Shown piece by piece: positions 8,213 through 15,769 of a stretch of 64,000 nt of DNA. This DNA comes from an uncultured Bacteroidales bacterium (GTDB lineage Bacteria > Bacteroidota > Bacteroidia > Bacteroidales > Bacteroidaceae), in the NCBI GenBank assembly GCA_902789725.1, contig CADAPC010000005.1, positions 1 to 64,000 on the forward strand. The letters are read 5' to 3'. Within the stretch, counting starts at the first letter, position 1. The number at the start of each line of letters is the position of its first letter. The notes under the pieces were generated by a model, which was not told where the DNA came from, made no database searches, and was given only the letters and a program-made list of their open reading frames with translations. The translations under genes were made by a program, and so were the position numbers.

Positions 8213-9685
8213 TTACTTTGTGATGGGCTTGTACTTTGGCACCAGTGTCTTCATGAGCACCCAAGCGATGAGGTAGGCAACGGCGCAGTAGCAGAAGACA
8301 ATCATGTAGCCAGCGGGTTTGCCTGTGACACCAAAGAACTGGAAGGCCTCGCCCTGAGCTTCAGCATGAGTGAAAAGAAGACCGCTACCCCAGTTGATAG
8401 CGAAGGAGCAGAGTCCGCCAAACATGGTGCCGATGCCTGTGATGGATGCGATGGCTGACTTGGGAAACATGTCGCCGATGGTGGAGTAGAGGTTGGCCGA
8501 CCAGGACTGATGGCCTGCACCTGCCAAGCCGATGATGATGCAGGGCCACCACACGGAGGTGTCGGCCAGCGGCTGGGCAAACATGGCGAAGATGGGGAAG
8601 AAGGCAAAGATGAGCATGGCCAGCATGCGGCCGGCATAGGGTTCCATGCCGCGCTTCTCGACGAAGTATTTGGGCAGATAGCCGCCGCCGATGCTTACGA
8701 TAGTGACGATGAGGTAGAGCACAAAGATGAGAGCTTGCCCCATGGGGTCAGAGGATTTGTAACCCAGTTCGGAGAAGTAGGCAGGTGCCCAGAAGAGGAA
8801 AAACCACCACACGCCGTCGGTGAGCAGTTTGCCCACGATGAATGCCCAGGTTTGGCGGTAGGTGAAGCACTTGAAGAAGGAAATCTGTAGGTTGTCGTCA
8901 GCTTGCTGGCGAATGGGGGGGGTAGTAGCGACTTTTTCTTCATCGGCTGGGGCATTGTTGTCTTGCTGAATGTAAGCCAGCTCAGCTGCGTTGACATGGG
9001 TGCTTTCGGTGGGGCGGTTGTAGAGCACGGCCCAAAGGATGGCCCAGATGAATCCTACGCCACCAATGATGATGAAAGCCATTTCCCAACCCATTGACTC
9101 TGCCAGCACGGGAATGGTGAGTGGGGCAGCTAAGGCTCCCACAGAGGCTCCGGCATTGAAAATGGAGGTGGCCAAGGCGCGATCCTTCTTTGGAAAGTAC
9201 TCGGCTGTCACCTTGATGGCTGCAGGGAAGTTGCCCGCTTCGCCAGTGGCCAGCACAATGCGGCAGGCCAAGAAGAGCCACACGCTGCAAGTGGAGATGA
9301 GCAGGGCAAGGTCGGTGCCAGCCTTGACAGCACGGAGAGCTTCTTCGTTTTCGATGCCTGTGAGCGACATGGTGATAATGCCGCAGGTAGCGTGGAGGCA
9401 AGCTCCGATGCTCCAGATGACGATGGCCCAAATGTAACCTTTCTTGGTGCCCATCCAGTCGATGAACTTACCAGCGAAGAGCGAGATGAATGCATAGAAG
9501 ATGGAGAAGGCGGCTGTGATAAATCCGTAGTCAGCGTCGCTCCAGTGGAAGTCGATGGCGATAAAGTCTTTCCATGTGAGTGAGAGTACCTGGCGGTCCA
9601 TGTAGTTGACTGTGGTGGCCAGAAAGAGCATTGCACAGATGATCCAACGGTAGTTGGTCATTTTTGTTGTTTGTTGATTGTTCAT
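8213..9685 (-). CDS. MFS transporter, ACS family (hexuronate/sugar-acid type)
   Basis: A 490-residue inner-membrane carrier with about 12 hydrophobic segments and a charged central loop (near residues 220-260). NYMDRQVLSL in the first segment and the GEAGNFPAAIK motif of the fourth are typical of the anion:cation symporter branch that contains the hexuronate transporter ExuT, so uptake of uronate or another sugar acid is likely but not proven. The ATG at 9685 is 14 bases after the folB stop; the longer open frame to 9757 would overlap folB and lacks an ATG context. It is therefore the last gene of a run with folB and the NrdJ-like domain gene, and is followed by a terminator. Confidence 0.82.
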   Translation of the reverse strand: MNNQQTTKMTNYRWIICAMLFLATTVNYMDRQVLSLTWKDFIAIDFHWSDADYGFITAAFSIFYAFISLFAGKFIDWMGTKKGYIWAIVIWSIGACLHATCGIITMSLTGIENEEALRAVKAGTDLALLISTCSVWLFLACRIVLATGEAGNFPAAIKVTAEYFPKKDRALATSIFNAGASVGALAAPLTIPVLAESMGWEMAFIIIGGVGFIWAILWAVLYNRPTESTHVNAAELAYIQQDNNAPADEEKVATTPPIRQQADDNLQISFFKCFTYRQTWAFIVGKLLTDGVWWFFLFWAPAYFSELGYKSSDPMGQALIFVLYLIVTIVSIGGGYLPKYFVEKRGMEPYAGRMLAMLIFAFFPIFAMFAQPLADTSVWWPCIIIGLAGAGHQSWSANLYSTIGDMFPKSAIASITGIGTMFGGLCSFAINWGSGLLFTHAEAQGEAFQFFGVTGKPAGYMIVFCYCAVAYLIAWVLMKTLVPKYKPITK

Positions 9686-9699
9686 TTTGAGTTGCTTGA

Positions 9700-10077
9700 T
9701 TATGTTTTGGTTAGGTCTTGTTTCGTGAGGGTGATTTCCACTCCGGCTCCTTGGCATTCGGCTCCCATGGGTGGGTTTTCCTTGAGCATGCGCAGTTGGA
9801 CGGCCTCAATGGTGGGGTGTTCGGTCATGAGGGCTTTGGCGATGCGTCCAGCCGCATGTTCCAACAGTTGAGAAGGGGTGGCCATTTCACGCTTGATGGT
9901 GCTGAAGACGCTTGCATAGTTGATTGTGTCGCTCAGGTTGTCGCTCTCAATGGCGGCTTGGAAATGGGTCACCATTTCAACGTCTAGGGTGAAATAGGCA
10001 CCGATGGTGCGCTCTTGCGGCATCGCTCCGTGGTAGGCATAGAGCCGAAGTCCCTTGAGGATAATCTTATTCTGCAC
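9700..10077 (-). CDS. folB: Dihydroneopterin aldolase
   Basis: A 125-residue FolB, the folate-pathway enzyme that cleaves 7,8-dihydroneopterin to 6-hydroxymethyl-dihydropterin and glycolaldehyde in the cytosol. The N-terminus KIILKGLRLYAYHGAMPQE is the family signature, and the central SDTINYASVFSTIKREM and LLEHAAGRIA segments are also typical. The start is a GTG at 10077 overlapping the last 11 bases of the upstream gene, which suggests translational coupling. No ATG fits the conserved N-terminus. Length is normal. Confidence 0.93.
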   Translation of the reverse strand: MQNKIILKGLRLYAYHGAMPQERTIGAYFTLDVEMVTHFQAAIESDNLSDTINYASVFSTIKREMATPSQLLEHAAGRIAKALMTEHPTIEAVQLRMLKENPPMGAECQGAGVEITLTKQDLTKT

Positions 10078-10744
10078 AGCCGTTTTCGTCTTTGAGGTTC
10101 TGTTCGTCGGGTGTGTCCTCAGCCTCCTCCGAGGTATATTTCTTCAATGCCCTCGCCACACCATTTGCCCAGGTGTTGATGTTTTCGTTTTCCAACTGGA
10201 GAGAGCTGACCAGCTTGATGACGTTGGTCAACGGCATTCTGTAGCGCAGTATGCCGCTGATGAGCTTGGCGTAGTTCCAGTATTCTTTGTTGAACCGTTC
10301 GGAGAGTCCCTCGATGGTTGTTTTGTATCCGCGGCGGTTGACGAAGGTGAAGTCATAGCGTTTGCTTCCGTCAGGCTCGGTGTGCTTGATGATGTGGCCT
10401 CCAGTTACGGTTTTGGGCAGAGCGATGCCGTCTTCATCATCGAGCACGCCTGTAAAAATTTCGTAGGGGTAGCCGTCGAGGAGTCCCACGAAGGCCACCC
10501 ATTTCTCTTTCTTGTTCTGGAACTTGACCACATCGCACTCGAGGCTTGTGGGGCGTTTCTCTGTGATTTCGAACTGGGGACGGAAGGAGTAGATTTCGTT
10601 GTCGAGCAGTGAAAGCAGTTCTTTCCGCTCGTCATTGTCCTCAGCCTCAGCAGGCGTGGATGTGAGTGCCTTTTTCAGTTTCTCTTCCCCAAAGTCGTTG
10701 AGGATGTTGAGAATGGCTGTCGATAAAGTCTGTATAGATGACAT
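10067..10744 (-). CDS. Orphan NrdJ C-terminal-like domain protein
   Basis: A 225-residue cytosolic protein. From about residue 70 (DVVKFQNKKEKWVAFVGLLD, PYEIFTG, GLSERFNKEYWNYAKLISG, MPLTNVIKLVSSLQL) it resembles the C-terminal region of large adenosylcobalamin-dependent ribonucleotide reductases of Bacteroidetes. The catalytic barrel is absent, and I do not see the TSCPDC-type cysteine motif; only one Cys occurs near the end. It cannot be a reductase on its own. It could be a regulatory or nucleotide-related module, or a remnant, but the clean start, own promoter and 11-base overlap with folB argue for a functional gene. Function unknown. Confidence 0.7.
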   Translation of the reverse strand: MSSIQTLSTAILNILNDFGEEKLKKALTSTPAEAEDNDERKELLSLLDNEIYSFRPQFEITEKRPTSLECDVVKFQNKKEKWVAFVGLLDGYPYEIFTGVLDDEDGIALPKTVTGGHIIKHTEPDGSKRYDFTFVNRRGYKTTIEGLSERFNKEYWNYAKLISGILRYRMPLTNVIKLVSSLQLENENINTWANGVARALKKYTSEEAEDTPDEQNLKDENGCAE

Positions 10745-10782
10745 GTATGGTGTTTTTGTTGCAATGAATTGTTAAGTATGGA

Positions 10783-10813
10783 CAAAAATACGAGGATTTT
10801 TCGACATGACAAA
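10783..10813 (-). promoter_or_regulatory. Promoter of the NrdJ-like/folB/MFS run
   Basis: Minus strand TTTG (10813-10810), 19 bases, TATTTTTG (10790-10783), about 40 bases before the ATG at 10744. Confidence 0.68.
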
Positions 10814-10834
10814 ATAAATGTGGGGGGAAATGCG

Positions 10835-10842
10835 TAACTTTG
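10835..10842 (+). promoter_or_regulatory. -7 box of the nitroreductase gene
   Basis: TAACTTTG matches TAnnTTTG, 40 bases before the ATG at 10882. No TTTG is visible at the -33 distance. Confidence 0.5.
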
Positions 10843-10881
10843 CATAATTAGAAATTGTAAAACCTCAAATTGTAAATTCTT

Positions 10882-11619
10882 ATGTCATCATTTACGAATA
10901 GACGTACCATCCGCAAATATAAGGATGAGGACATCTCGGCAGCGCAGTTAGAGTCGTTGCTTTATCAGGCTTCGCGTGCTGCCACCATGGGTAACATGCA
11001 GTTGTACAGCGTAGTGGTTACTCGCTCGGCAGAGATGAAGGAGAAGCTTTCGCCACTGCATTTTGGGCAGCCGATGGTGAAGGGCGCTCCTGTGGTGTTG
11101 ACATTTTGCGCCGATTTCAACCGATTCACGAAGTGGTGTGAAGTTCGCCATGCCGATGCTGGCTATGACAATTACCTTTCCTTCCTGAATGCAGCGAGCG
11201 ACACGCTCCTTTATGTGCAAGCTTTTTGCACTTTGGCCGAGGAGGCAGGGTTAGGCACTTGCTACCTGGGCACGACGCTATATAATCCGCAGGGCATCAT
11301 CGACTTGATGAAGTTGCCTCGTCTGACGTTTCCTGTTGCCACCATCACGGTGGGGGTGCCAGCCGAGTGTCCTGAGCAGACAGATCGTTTGCCTTTTCAG
11401 GCTTATGCGCATGCGGAGACGTATCAGGACTATACACCCAACCAGTTGGACATTATTTATTACGTTAAGGAGCAGTTGGAAGAGAACCGTAAGTTTGTGG
11501 AGCTGAATAAGAAAGAGAATCTGGCTCAAGTGTTTACGGATTGCCGCTACACGAAAAAGGATAATGAGGCTATGTCGAAGGGGATTATAGAAGCGCTGAA
11601 GCATCAGGGGTTCTTGTGA
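10882..11619 (+). CDS. Nitroreductase-family FMN oxidoreductase
   Basis: A 245-residue flavoprotein of the nitroreductase superfamily. The N-terminal RRTIRKYKDEDIS and ASRAATMGNMQ segments fit the FMN-phosphate binding region. EEAGLGTCYLGTTLYNP in the middle and the VGVPAE turn are typical of NfsA/FRP-like members. Such enzymes reduce nitro compounds, quinones or free flavin with NAD(P)H; the true substrate cannot be told from sequence. It is a single gene with its own -7 box and a terminator at 11707-11742, divergent from the NrdJ-like operon. Confidence 0.85.
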   Translation: MSSFTNRRTIRKYKDEDISAAQLESLLYQASRAATMGNMQLYSVVVTRSAEMKEKLSPLHFGQPMVKGAPVVLTFCADFNRFTKWCEVRHADAGYDNYLSFLNAASDTLLYVQAFCTLAEEAGLGTCYLGTTLYNPQGIIDLMKLPRLTFPVATITVGVPAECPEQTDRLPFQAYAHAETYQDYTPNQLDIIYYVKEQLEENRKFVELNKKENLAQVFTDCRYTKKDNEAMSKGIIEALKHQGFL

Positions 11620-11706
11620 TGCGTGCACTTTGTAACGTGAAAGCGCAAGAGGGCTGTTTGTGATGCGTATTCAGAGAAGTGGATTTGCATTGTGCATAAA
11701 CAATGT

Positions 11707-11742
11707 GGGAGAAGGCTTGAGTTTGAAGCCTCCTCCCTTTTT
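11707..11742 (+). terminator. Terminator of the nitroreductase gene
   Basis: GGGAGaAGGCTT (11707-11718) pairs with AAGCCTcCTCCC (11726-11737) around a 7-base loop, followed by TTTTT. Confidence 0.75.
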
Positions 11743-11806
11743 AATGAAGGTAATTTAAATGAAAGGTAAAAAAATAGTTAGGAATAGGTATTGGTTAGGT
11801 ATATGT

Positions 11807-13216
11807 TTATCGTTTTAATCTGGCTGTCAGCTCTGTGATGTCTTGACGGGTGTTTTCATCCACATCCATTTGGTCTTTGATTTGCTTAATGGCATGGATG
11901 ACTGTAGCGTGATTTCGGTTGCCGATGTGTAAGCCGATTTGCACATGCGACTTGTCGGTCAAGGCATCGGAGAGGTACATGGCCACTTGTCGAGCGTAGG
12001 CGATTTTTTGTGTGCGTGTGCGAGAGTTGATGTCGCTCACTTTCAAGCTGAAAAATTCGCATACTTCCTCCTTGATTTCATCGATGGTGAGTGGACTTTC
12101 CTTTCCTTCTACAAAGCGTGGCATGATTTTCTGCACCAGCTCCATGTTGATGTTGCAGTTGTACACAACGGAGTAGGCCATGAGTGAATTGATGATGCCT
12201 TCAAGGTCACGCACGCTGTCGTCCACGTTTTCGGCGATGAACTTCAGCACATTGGTGGGAATGTTCAGGCCTTCGTCCTCCACTTTGGCTGCGAGGATGT
12301 CGTAGCGAAGATGCTGGGTGGGTTTTTCAATTTCCGCTTGCATACCCCACTTGAAACGTGTGAGCAAACGGTCTTCCAACCCTTGAATAGCGATGGGGGG
12401 GCGGTCGGCTGAGAGGATGATTTGCTTGCCGTTGATGTGCAGATGGTTGAAAATGTGGAAGAACGTGTTCTGCGTTTGGGTTTTGCCCGAAAGTTCTTGC
12501 ACATCGTCGAGAATCAGCGTGTCGATGGTTTGATAGAAACGGATAAAGTCGTTCACCTTGTTCTGTCTAACAGCATCGGTGTATTGGACGGTGAAGAGGT
12601 GGGAAGACAAGTAGAGCACGCGCATGTGTGGGTGCAGTTCCTTGATGCGTAGGCCAATGGCATTGATGAGGTGGGTTTTTCCGCATCCTGATGGACCGTA
12701 AACGAAGAAGGGGTTGAAGGTCTTGGCTGGATTGTTGGCGATGCTTTCGCCTACAGAGCGTGCCAAGCGGTTGCTTTCGCCCTCAATGTAGTTTTCGAAA
12801 CGGTAGTGGGAATGGAGCTGCGAATCGAGGTCTTGCACTTGGGGGGCTGTGACATCGTCGGGTGTCTTGCGTGCATCGTCGCGTGCAGGACCGTTCACCA
12901 CCTTGGAGGTGATTTCTGTTTTCTCCCTCACTTCGCCACCCTTGCGTGCATCCACCACCTTTACATTATAGTATAGCGACTTGATGTTGCTGCCAAATAC
13001 TCGCTTGAAGGTGGAAACCATCAATGGCAGAAAGTTCTCCTCCAACAATTTCTTGACAAATTCGCTGGGTACATTCAGTATCAGTTTGCCGTTCTCGAAG
13101 CTATGCAGCTCGACGAAGGCAAACGACGCAGCGAATTGCTCTGGGGTGATGTTGTCTCGAAAAATTTCAAGGCATTTGGCCCACAGAAGTTTTGGACTTG
13201 TTTCCGTTTCTACCAT
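11807..13216 (-). CDS. dnaA: Chromosomal replication initiator DnaA
   Basis: A 469-residue AAA+ initiator that binds DnaA boxes and opens the origin. Domain I is at 1-90, a variable linker to about 135, the AAA+ domain has Walker A GPSGCGKT at 174-181 and Walker B LILDD ending at 238, and the C-terminal domain IV has the box-binding segment GNRNHATVIHAI (usually DHTTVxHA). The gene stands alone rather than with dnaN. Upstream are a good promoter (13256-13287), a parS-like palindrome (13421-13438) and one weak DnaA-box-like site (13395-13403). There is no cluster of perfect boxes, so an origin here is not established. Confidence 0.97.
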   Translation of the reverse strand: MVETETSPKLLWAKCLEIFRDNITPEQFAASFAFVELHSFENGKLILNVPSEFVKKLLEENFLPLMVSTFKRVFGSNIKSLYYNVKVVDARKGGEVREKTEITSKVVNGPARDDARKTPDDVTAPQVQDLDSQLHSHYRFENYIEGESNRLARSVGESIANNPAKTFNPFFVYGPSGCGKTHLINAIGLRIKELHPHMRVLYLSSHLFTVQYTDAVRQNKVNDFIRFYQTIDTLILDDVQELSGKTQTQNTFFHIFNHLHINGKQIILSADRPPIAIQGLEDRLLTRFKWGMQAEIEKPTQHLRYDILAAKVEDEGLNIPTNVLKFIAENVDDSVRDLEGIINSLMAYSVVYNCNINMELVQKIMPRFVEGKESPLTIDEIKEEVCEFFSLKVSDINSRTRTQKIAYARQVAMYLSDALTDKSHVQIGLHIGNRNHATVIHAIKQIKDQMDVDENTRQDITELTARLKR

Positions 13217-13255
13217 ATTAGTTTGGAAGTGCTATGCTGTAATTCTTAACGAGTG

Positions 13256-13287
13256 CAAAGTTCGGCTTTTTTTTTGAATCTGCCAAA
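13256..13287 (-). promoter_or_regulatory. dnaA promoter
   Basis: Minus strand TTTG (13287-13284), 20 bases including nine A, then GAACTTTG (13263-13256), one off the TAnnTTTG consensus. It lies 40 bases before the ATG. Confidence 0.65.
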
Positions 13288-13394
13288 TTTTATTTTTCTG
13301 CTGTTTTGTGGTGTCGCTATAAATTTGCTTCTTTTCAATCAATTACGTTTGGGGAGTTCTTGACGGTCTTGACTGATGTTGATTTTATTCTTTG

Positions 13395-13403
13395 TGTTGA
13401 TAA
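13395..13403 (-). promoter_or_regulatory. Weak DnaA-box-like site
   Basis: Minus strand TTATCAACA has one mismatch to TTATNCACA. It lies 180 bases before dnaA. A single imperfect site is common by chance. Confidence 0.25.
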
Positions 13404-13420
13404 TGAAATGCTTGCGTGCT

Positions 13421-13438
13421 TGTTTCACATGTGAAACA
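13421..13438. promoter_or_regulatory. Perfect 18-bp palindrome resembling parS with a 2-bp spacer
   Basis: TGTTTCACATGTGAAACA reads the same on both strands. Its half-sites TGTTTCAC and GTGAAACA are exactly those of the bacterial centromere parS (TGTTTCACGTGAAACA), but two bases (AT) separate them. It lies in the 352-base gap between dnaA and the MCE gene, where nothing else is coded; the rest of that gap holds the dnaA promoter and the weak site at 13395. It may be a variant ParB site or the operator of another dimeric regulator. Confidence 0.55.
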
Positions 13439-13568
13439 TTTGCACATCACATGCTTTCAGGGAGTTGTAATTATTTGTTTTTGTAGCCATTTTTGATTGT
13501 TGAGAATGTTGCTCAGAAAGGTGTGCGCTTGTTTGAACTAAATTCAAATAGCGCACATTTCCCATCTT

Positions 13569-14483
13569 TCATTCTTTTCCTTGAGGCTTATCTTTTCTGC
13601 CAAAAAGCGAGAAGTGGACATAACGTTTGGGGTGAAGACGGAAGTCCTCCAACAGGCGTGATGAATTCATCATGGTGGAGTCGATATGGAGGGCAATGGA
13701 GTTGTCGTTCATGAGCATTCCGAGCGAGTTGTCCTTGCTGCTCATGGCTGTGTTGATGCGGAAGGTCATGTCCTGCACATTGCTGATCGTGGTGTCGGCC
13801 TTGTGTGCCATTCCAGCCAGGTCAATGCTGTTGAGGCTATTGGTGGTGGTCTCTAAATTGCTGCAGATGTTGTTGGTTTTGGCGATGAGTTGCGGCACAT
13901 CCTTGCCCAAGAGTCCGTTGATTTGGCTGGTGGTTACTTTCAATTCGGCCGATACGGCTTCCATGTTTTGGAGGGAAGCAGCAATAGAAGGATTGTTGGC
14001 CAAGTTGTTCATGGCGGTCAGGATGGAATCCACCTTGGGCAGCAGAGCTTCCACTTGGGGTATCATGTTGCCTGCCGCGCTCATCACATCAACCATCGGA
14101 CTCCCCTTGATGGTATCGCCCGGATGTAGCAGGGCTGTGGGGTCGGGTCCCAATTTCAGGTTCATCATTGCGCTGCCCAGCATCTCTTTGGTCATATAGA
14201 CGCTGGTGCCCTGCGGAATCTGGAATTTAGGGTCGATGGTGATTTCCACCGTCAGGTTTTGTTTGGCCGCATTGAAGTTGATGGCTTTCACGGTGCCGAT
14301 GGTCAATCCGTTGGCTCGCACGTTGGATGCTGTGGGCATTCCCTGCACGTCAGCAATTTCTACAAAGTAGGACACTTCGTTGTTGAAGAGCTTGAGTCCT
14401 TTCAGAAAGATGATGCCTACGTAAACGATGATGGCTGAGAATACTGCCACCAGGGCGATTTTGATTTCTTTGCTTATTTTCAT
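13569..14483 (-). CDS. MCE-family (MlaD-like) lipid-transport protein
   Basis: A 304-residue inner-membrane-anchored periplasmic protein: one N-terminal membrane segment (residues 7-27), then an MCE domain (about 38-115; VSYFVEIADVQGMPTASNVRANGLTIGTV) and a long helical C-terminal part (155-285) with a coiled-coil look. MCE proteins form hexameric rings that move phospholipids across the periplasm. No MlaE/MlaF ATPase or permease genes are adjacent. The ATG at 14483 is one base after the amidase stop; an upstream in-frame TTG overlaps the amidase and is less likely. It is the second gene of the amidase operon. Confidence 0.88.
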   Translation of the reverse strand: MKISKEIKIALVAVFSAIIVYVGIIFLKGLKLFNNEVSYFVEIADVQGMPTASNVRANGLTIGTVKAINFNAAKQNLTVEITIDPKFQIPQGTSVYMTKEMLGSAMMNLKLGPDPTALLHPGDTIKGSPMVDVMSAAGNMIPQVEALLPKVDSILTAMNNLANNPSIAASLQNMEAVSAELKVTTSQINGLLGKDVPQLIAKTNNICSNLETTTNSLNSIDLAGMAHKADTTISNVQDMTFRINTAMSSKDNSLGMLMNDNSIALHIDSTMMNSSRLLEDFRLHPKRYVHFSLFGRKDKPQGKE

Positions 14484-14484
14484 T

Positions 14485-15576
14485 TTATTCTTCAAAAGTT
14501 ACGATGAAAGCTTGTGGAAATTTATTGAGGATGGATTTTCTTATCTTTTTGGCTTCGTTGAGGGTTGCGGCTGAGCCGTAGGTGTAAGTGTAGCGGCCAT
14601 TTTGCTGGTGCATTTCACATTTCAGCCCCTTGAACTGCTTGTCGTTGCTTTTGAGCTTGACGTTGCCGGCCAGCACCTGCACCTTATAAACGGTTTTCTT
14701 CCCTTGGGGTGTTGAGGGTGTGGAGTTGTTGTCAGGAGCGGAGTTGGAAGGGGTGGCTGTGTCAGGCGGTGTTGTCACTTTTTCCAGCTTAGACTCCTTG
14801 CCTGTTTGTTGAGCCTTGTAGGTGACGATAGCGTTGTAGATGGCTTTTGCCAGTGTCTGTCTGCCGCTCTGCGACATTAGGAATTGCTCTTCGGATGGGG
14901 TGGAGATGTAGCCCACTTCGAGCAGTACGCTGGGCATATAGGTGAGGCGCAAAACGGCCAAATTAGCTTGGTGCACACCCATGTTGTTGCGTCCGGCGGT
15001 TCTGACCATTTCGTTCTGCACGGTTTTGGCAAACACCACACTCTCCTTCATGTCGTGATCCTGCATGAGTTCGAACATAATGTTGCTTTCGGCCGATGGG
15101 AAGTAGTCATACTTCTTTGCGGCTTCTCCCTCGAGGGCGATGACAGAGTTTTCGCGTTTTTCCACTTCCAGATTCGTTGAAGCAGTTCGCAGGCTCAGGG
15201 TGTAGGTTTGCACGCCGCTGGCTTTGCGGGCTGTCTTGGGCAGAGCATTGGTGTGGATGCTCACGAAGAGGTTGGCTTTGGCTTTGTTTGCTATTTCGGC
15301 TCTGCGTCCCAGTTCGATAAACACGTCGGTGCTTCTTGTGTAGATCACCTTCACGTCTTTGCTGTTGGCTTTGAGCAGTTTTCCCACTTCGAGTGTGATG
15401 TCCATATTGATGTCCTTTTCTCGGTTTCGAGCAGAGGACCCAATGGCTCCGGGGTCTTTGCCTCCGTGTCCAGCATCCAACACGACGGTGAACTGCTCTC
15501 CCTCGGCCTTCATTTGCAGCGGAGTGGCGAAGAGCAATATGCCTATATATAATATAATGTGTAAGTCTTTCCTCAT
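14485..15576 (-). CDS. N-acetylmuramoyl-L-alanine amidase with SPOR-like C-terminus
   Basis: A 363-residue exported peptidoglycan amidase (Amidase_3). A signal peptide covers residues 1-24. The catalytic domain (30-255) has zinc ligands in VVLDAGHGGKDPG, the SIHTNA motif and the late VLLEVGYIS with the catalytic Glu. A Pro/Ser/Thr-rich linker (270-300) leads to a C-terminal SPOR-like domain (KTVYKVQVLAG to the end) expected to bind denuded glycan at the septum. It cleaves the bond between muramic acid and the stem peptide, probably during cell separation. It overlaps the MCE gene region by a 1-base gap and has its own -7 box at 15597-15604. Confidence 0.93.
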   Translation of the reverse strand: MRKDLHIILYIGILLFATPLQMKAEGEQFTVVLDAGHGGKDPGAIGSSARNREKDINMDITLEVGKLLKANSKDVKVIYTRSTDVFIELGRRAEIANKAKANLFVSIHTNALPKTARKASGVQTYTLSLRTASTNLEVEKRENSVIALEGEAAKKYDYFPSAESNIMFELMQDHDMKESVVFAKTVQNEMVRTAGRNNMGVHQANLAVLRLTYMPSVLLEVGYISTPSEEQFLMSQSGRQTLAKAIYNAIVTYKAQQTGKESKLEKVTTPPDTATPSNSAPDNNSTPSTPQGKKTVYKVQVLAGNVKLKSNDKQFKGLKCEMHQQNGRYTYTYGSAATLNEAKKIRKSILNKFPQAFIVTFEE

Positions 15577-15596
15577 ATGCCAATTAAAATTCGTTG

Positions 15597-15604
15597 CAAA
15601 GATA
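15597..15604 (-). promoter_or_regulatory. -7 box of the amidase-MCE operon
   Basis: Minus strand TATCTTTG matches TAnnTTTG, 20 bases before the ATG at 15576. No clear -33 box. Confidence 0.5.
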
Positions 15605-15635
15605 CAAAAAAATCGAGTAAATATTGTCTGAAAAG

Positions 15636-15669
15636 AAGAAAAGAATACCGTTTCCGATATTCTTTTCTT
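15636..15669. terminator. AT-rich hairpin after the TonB receptor gene
   Basis: A 12-base perfect stem (AAGAAAAGAATA with TATTCTTTTCTT) and a 10-base loop, about 100 bases after the receptor stop. Being A/T-only it is a weak terminator at best. The rest of 15605-15769 shows nothing else. Confidence 0.4.
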
Positions 15670-15769
15670 TCTTATAGAACAAATTGACCTTCACTCTGCC
15701 TCGTGGCGAATGCATTTGTTCTTCATTTATGTTTCTCACTCGTTTAGTCAGAGAAGGTGCACTTGCCCA

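Noticed and set aside
13217..13568. Replication origin next to dnaA
   Set aside because: Only one imperfect DnaA-box-like site and no clear AT-rich unwinding element; the palindrome is reported separately.
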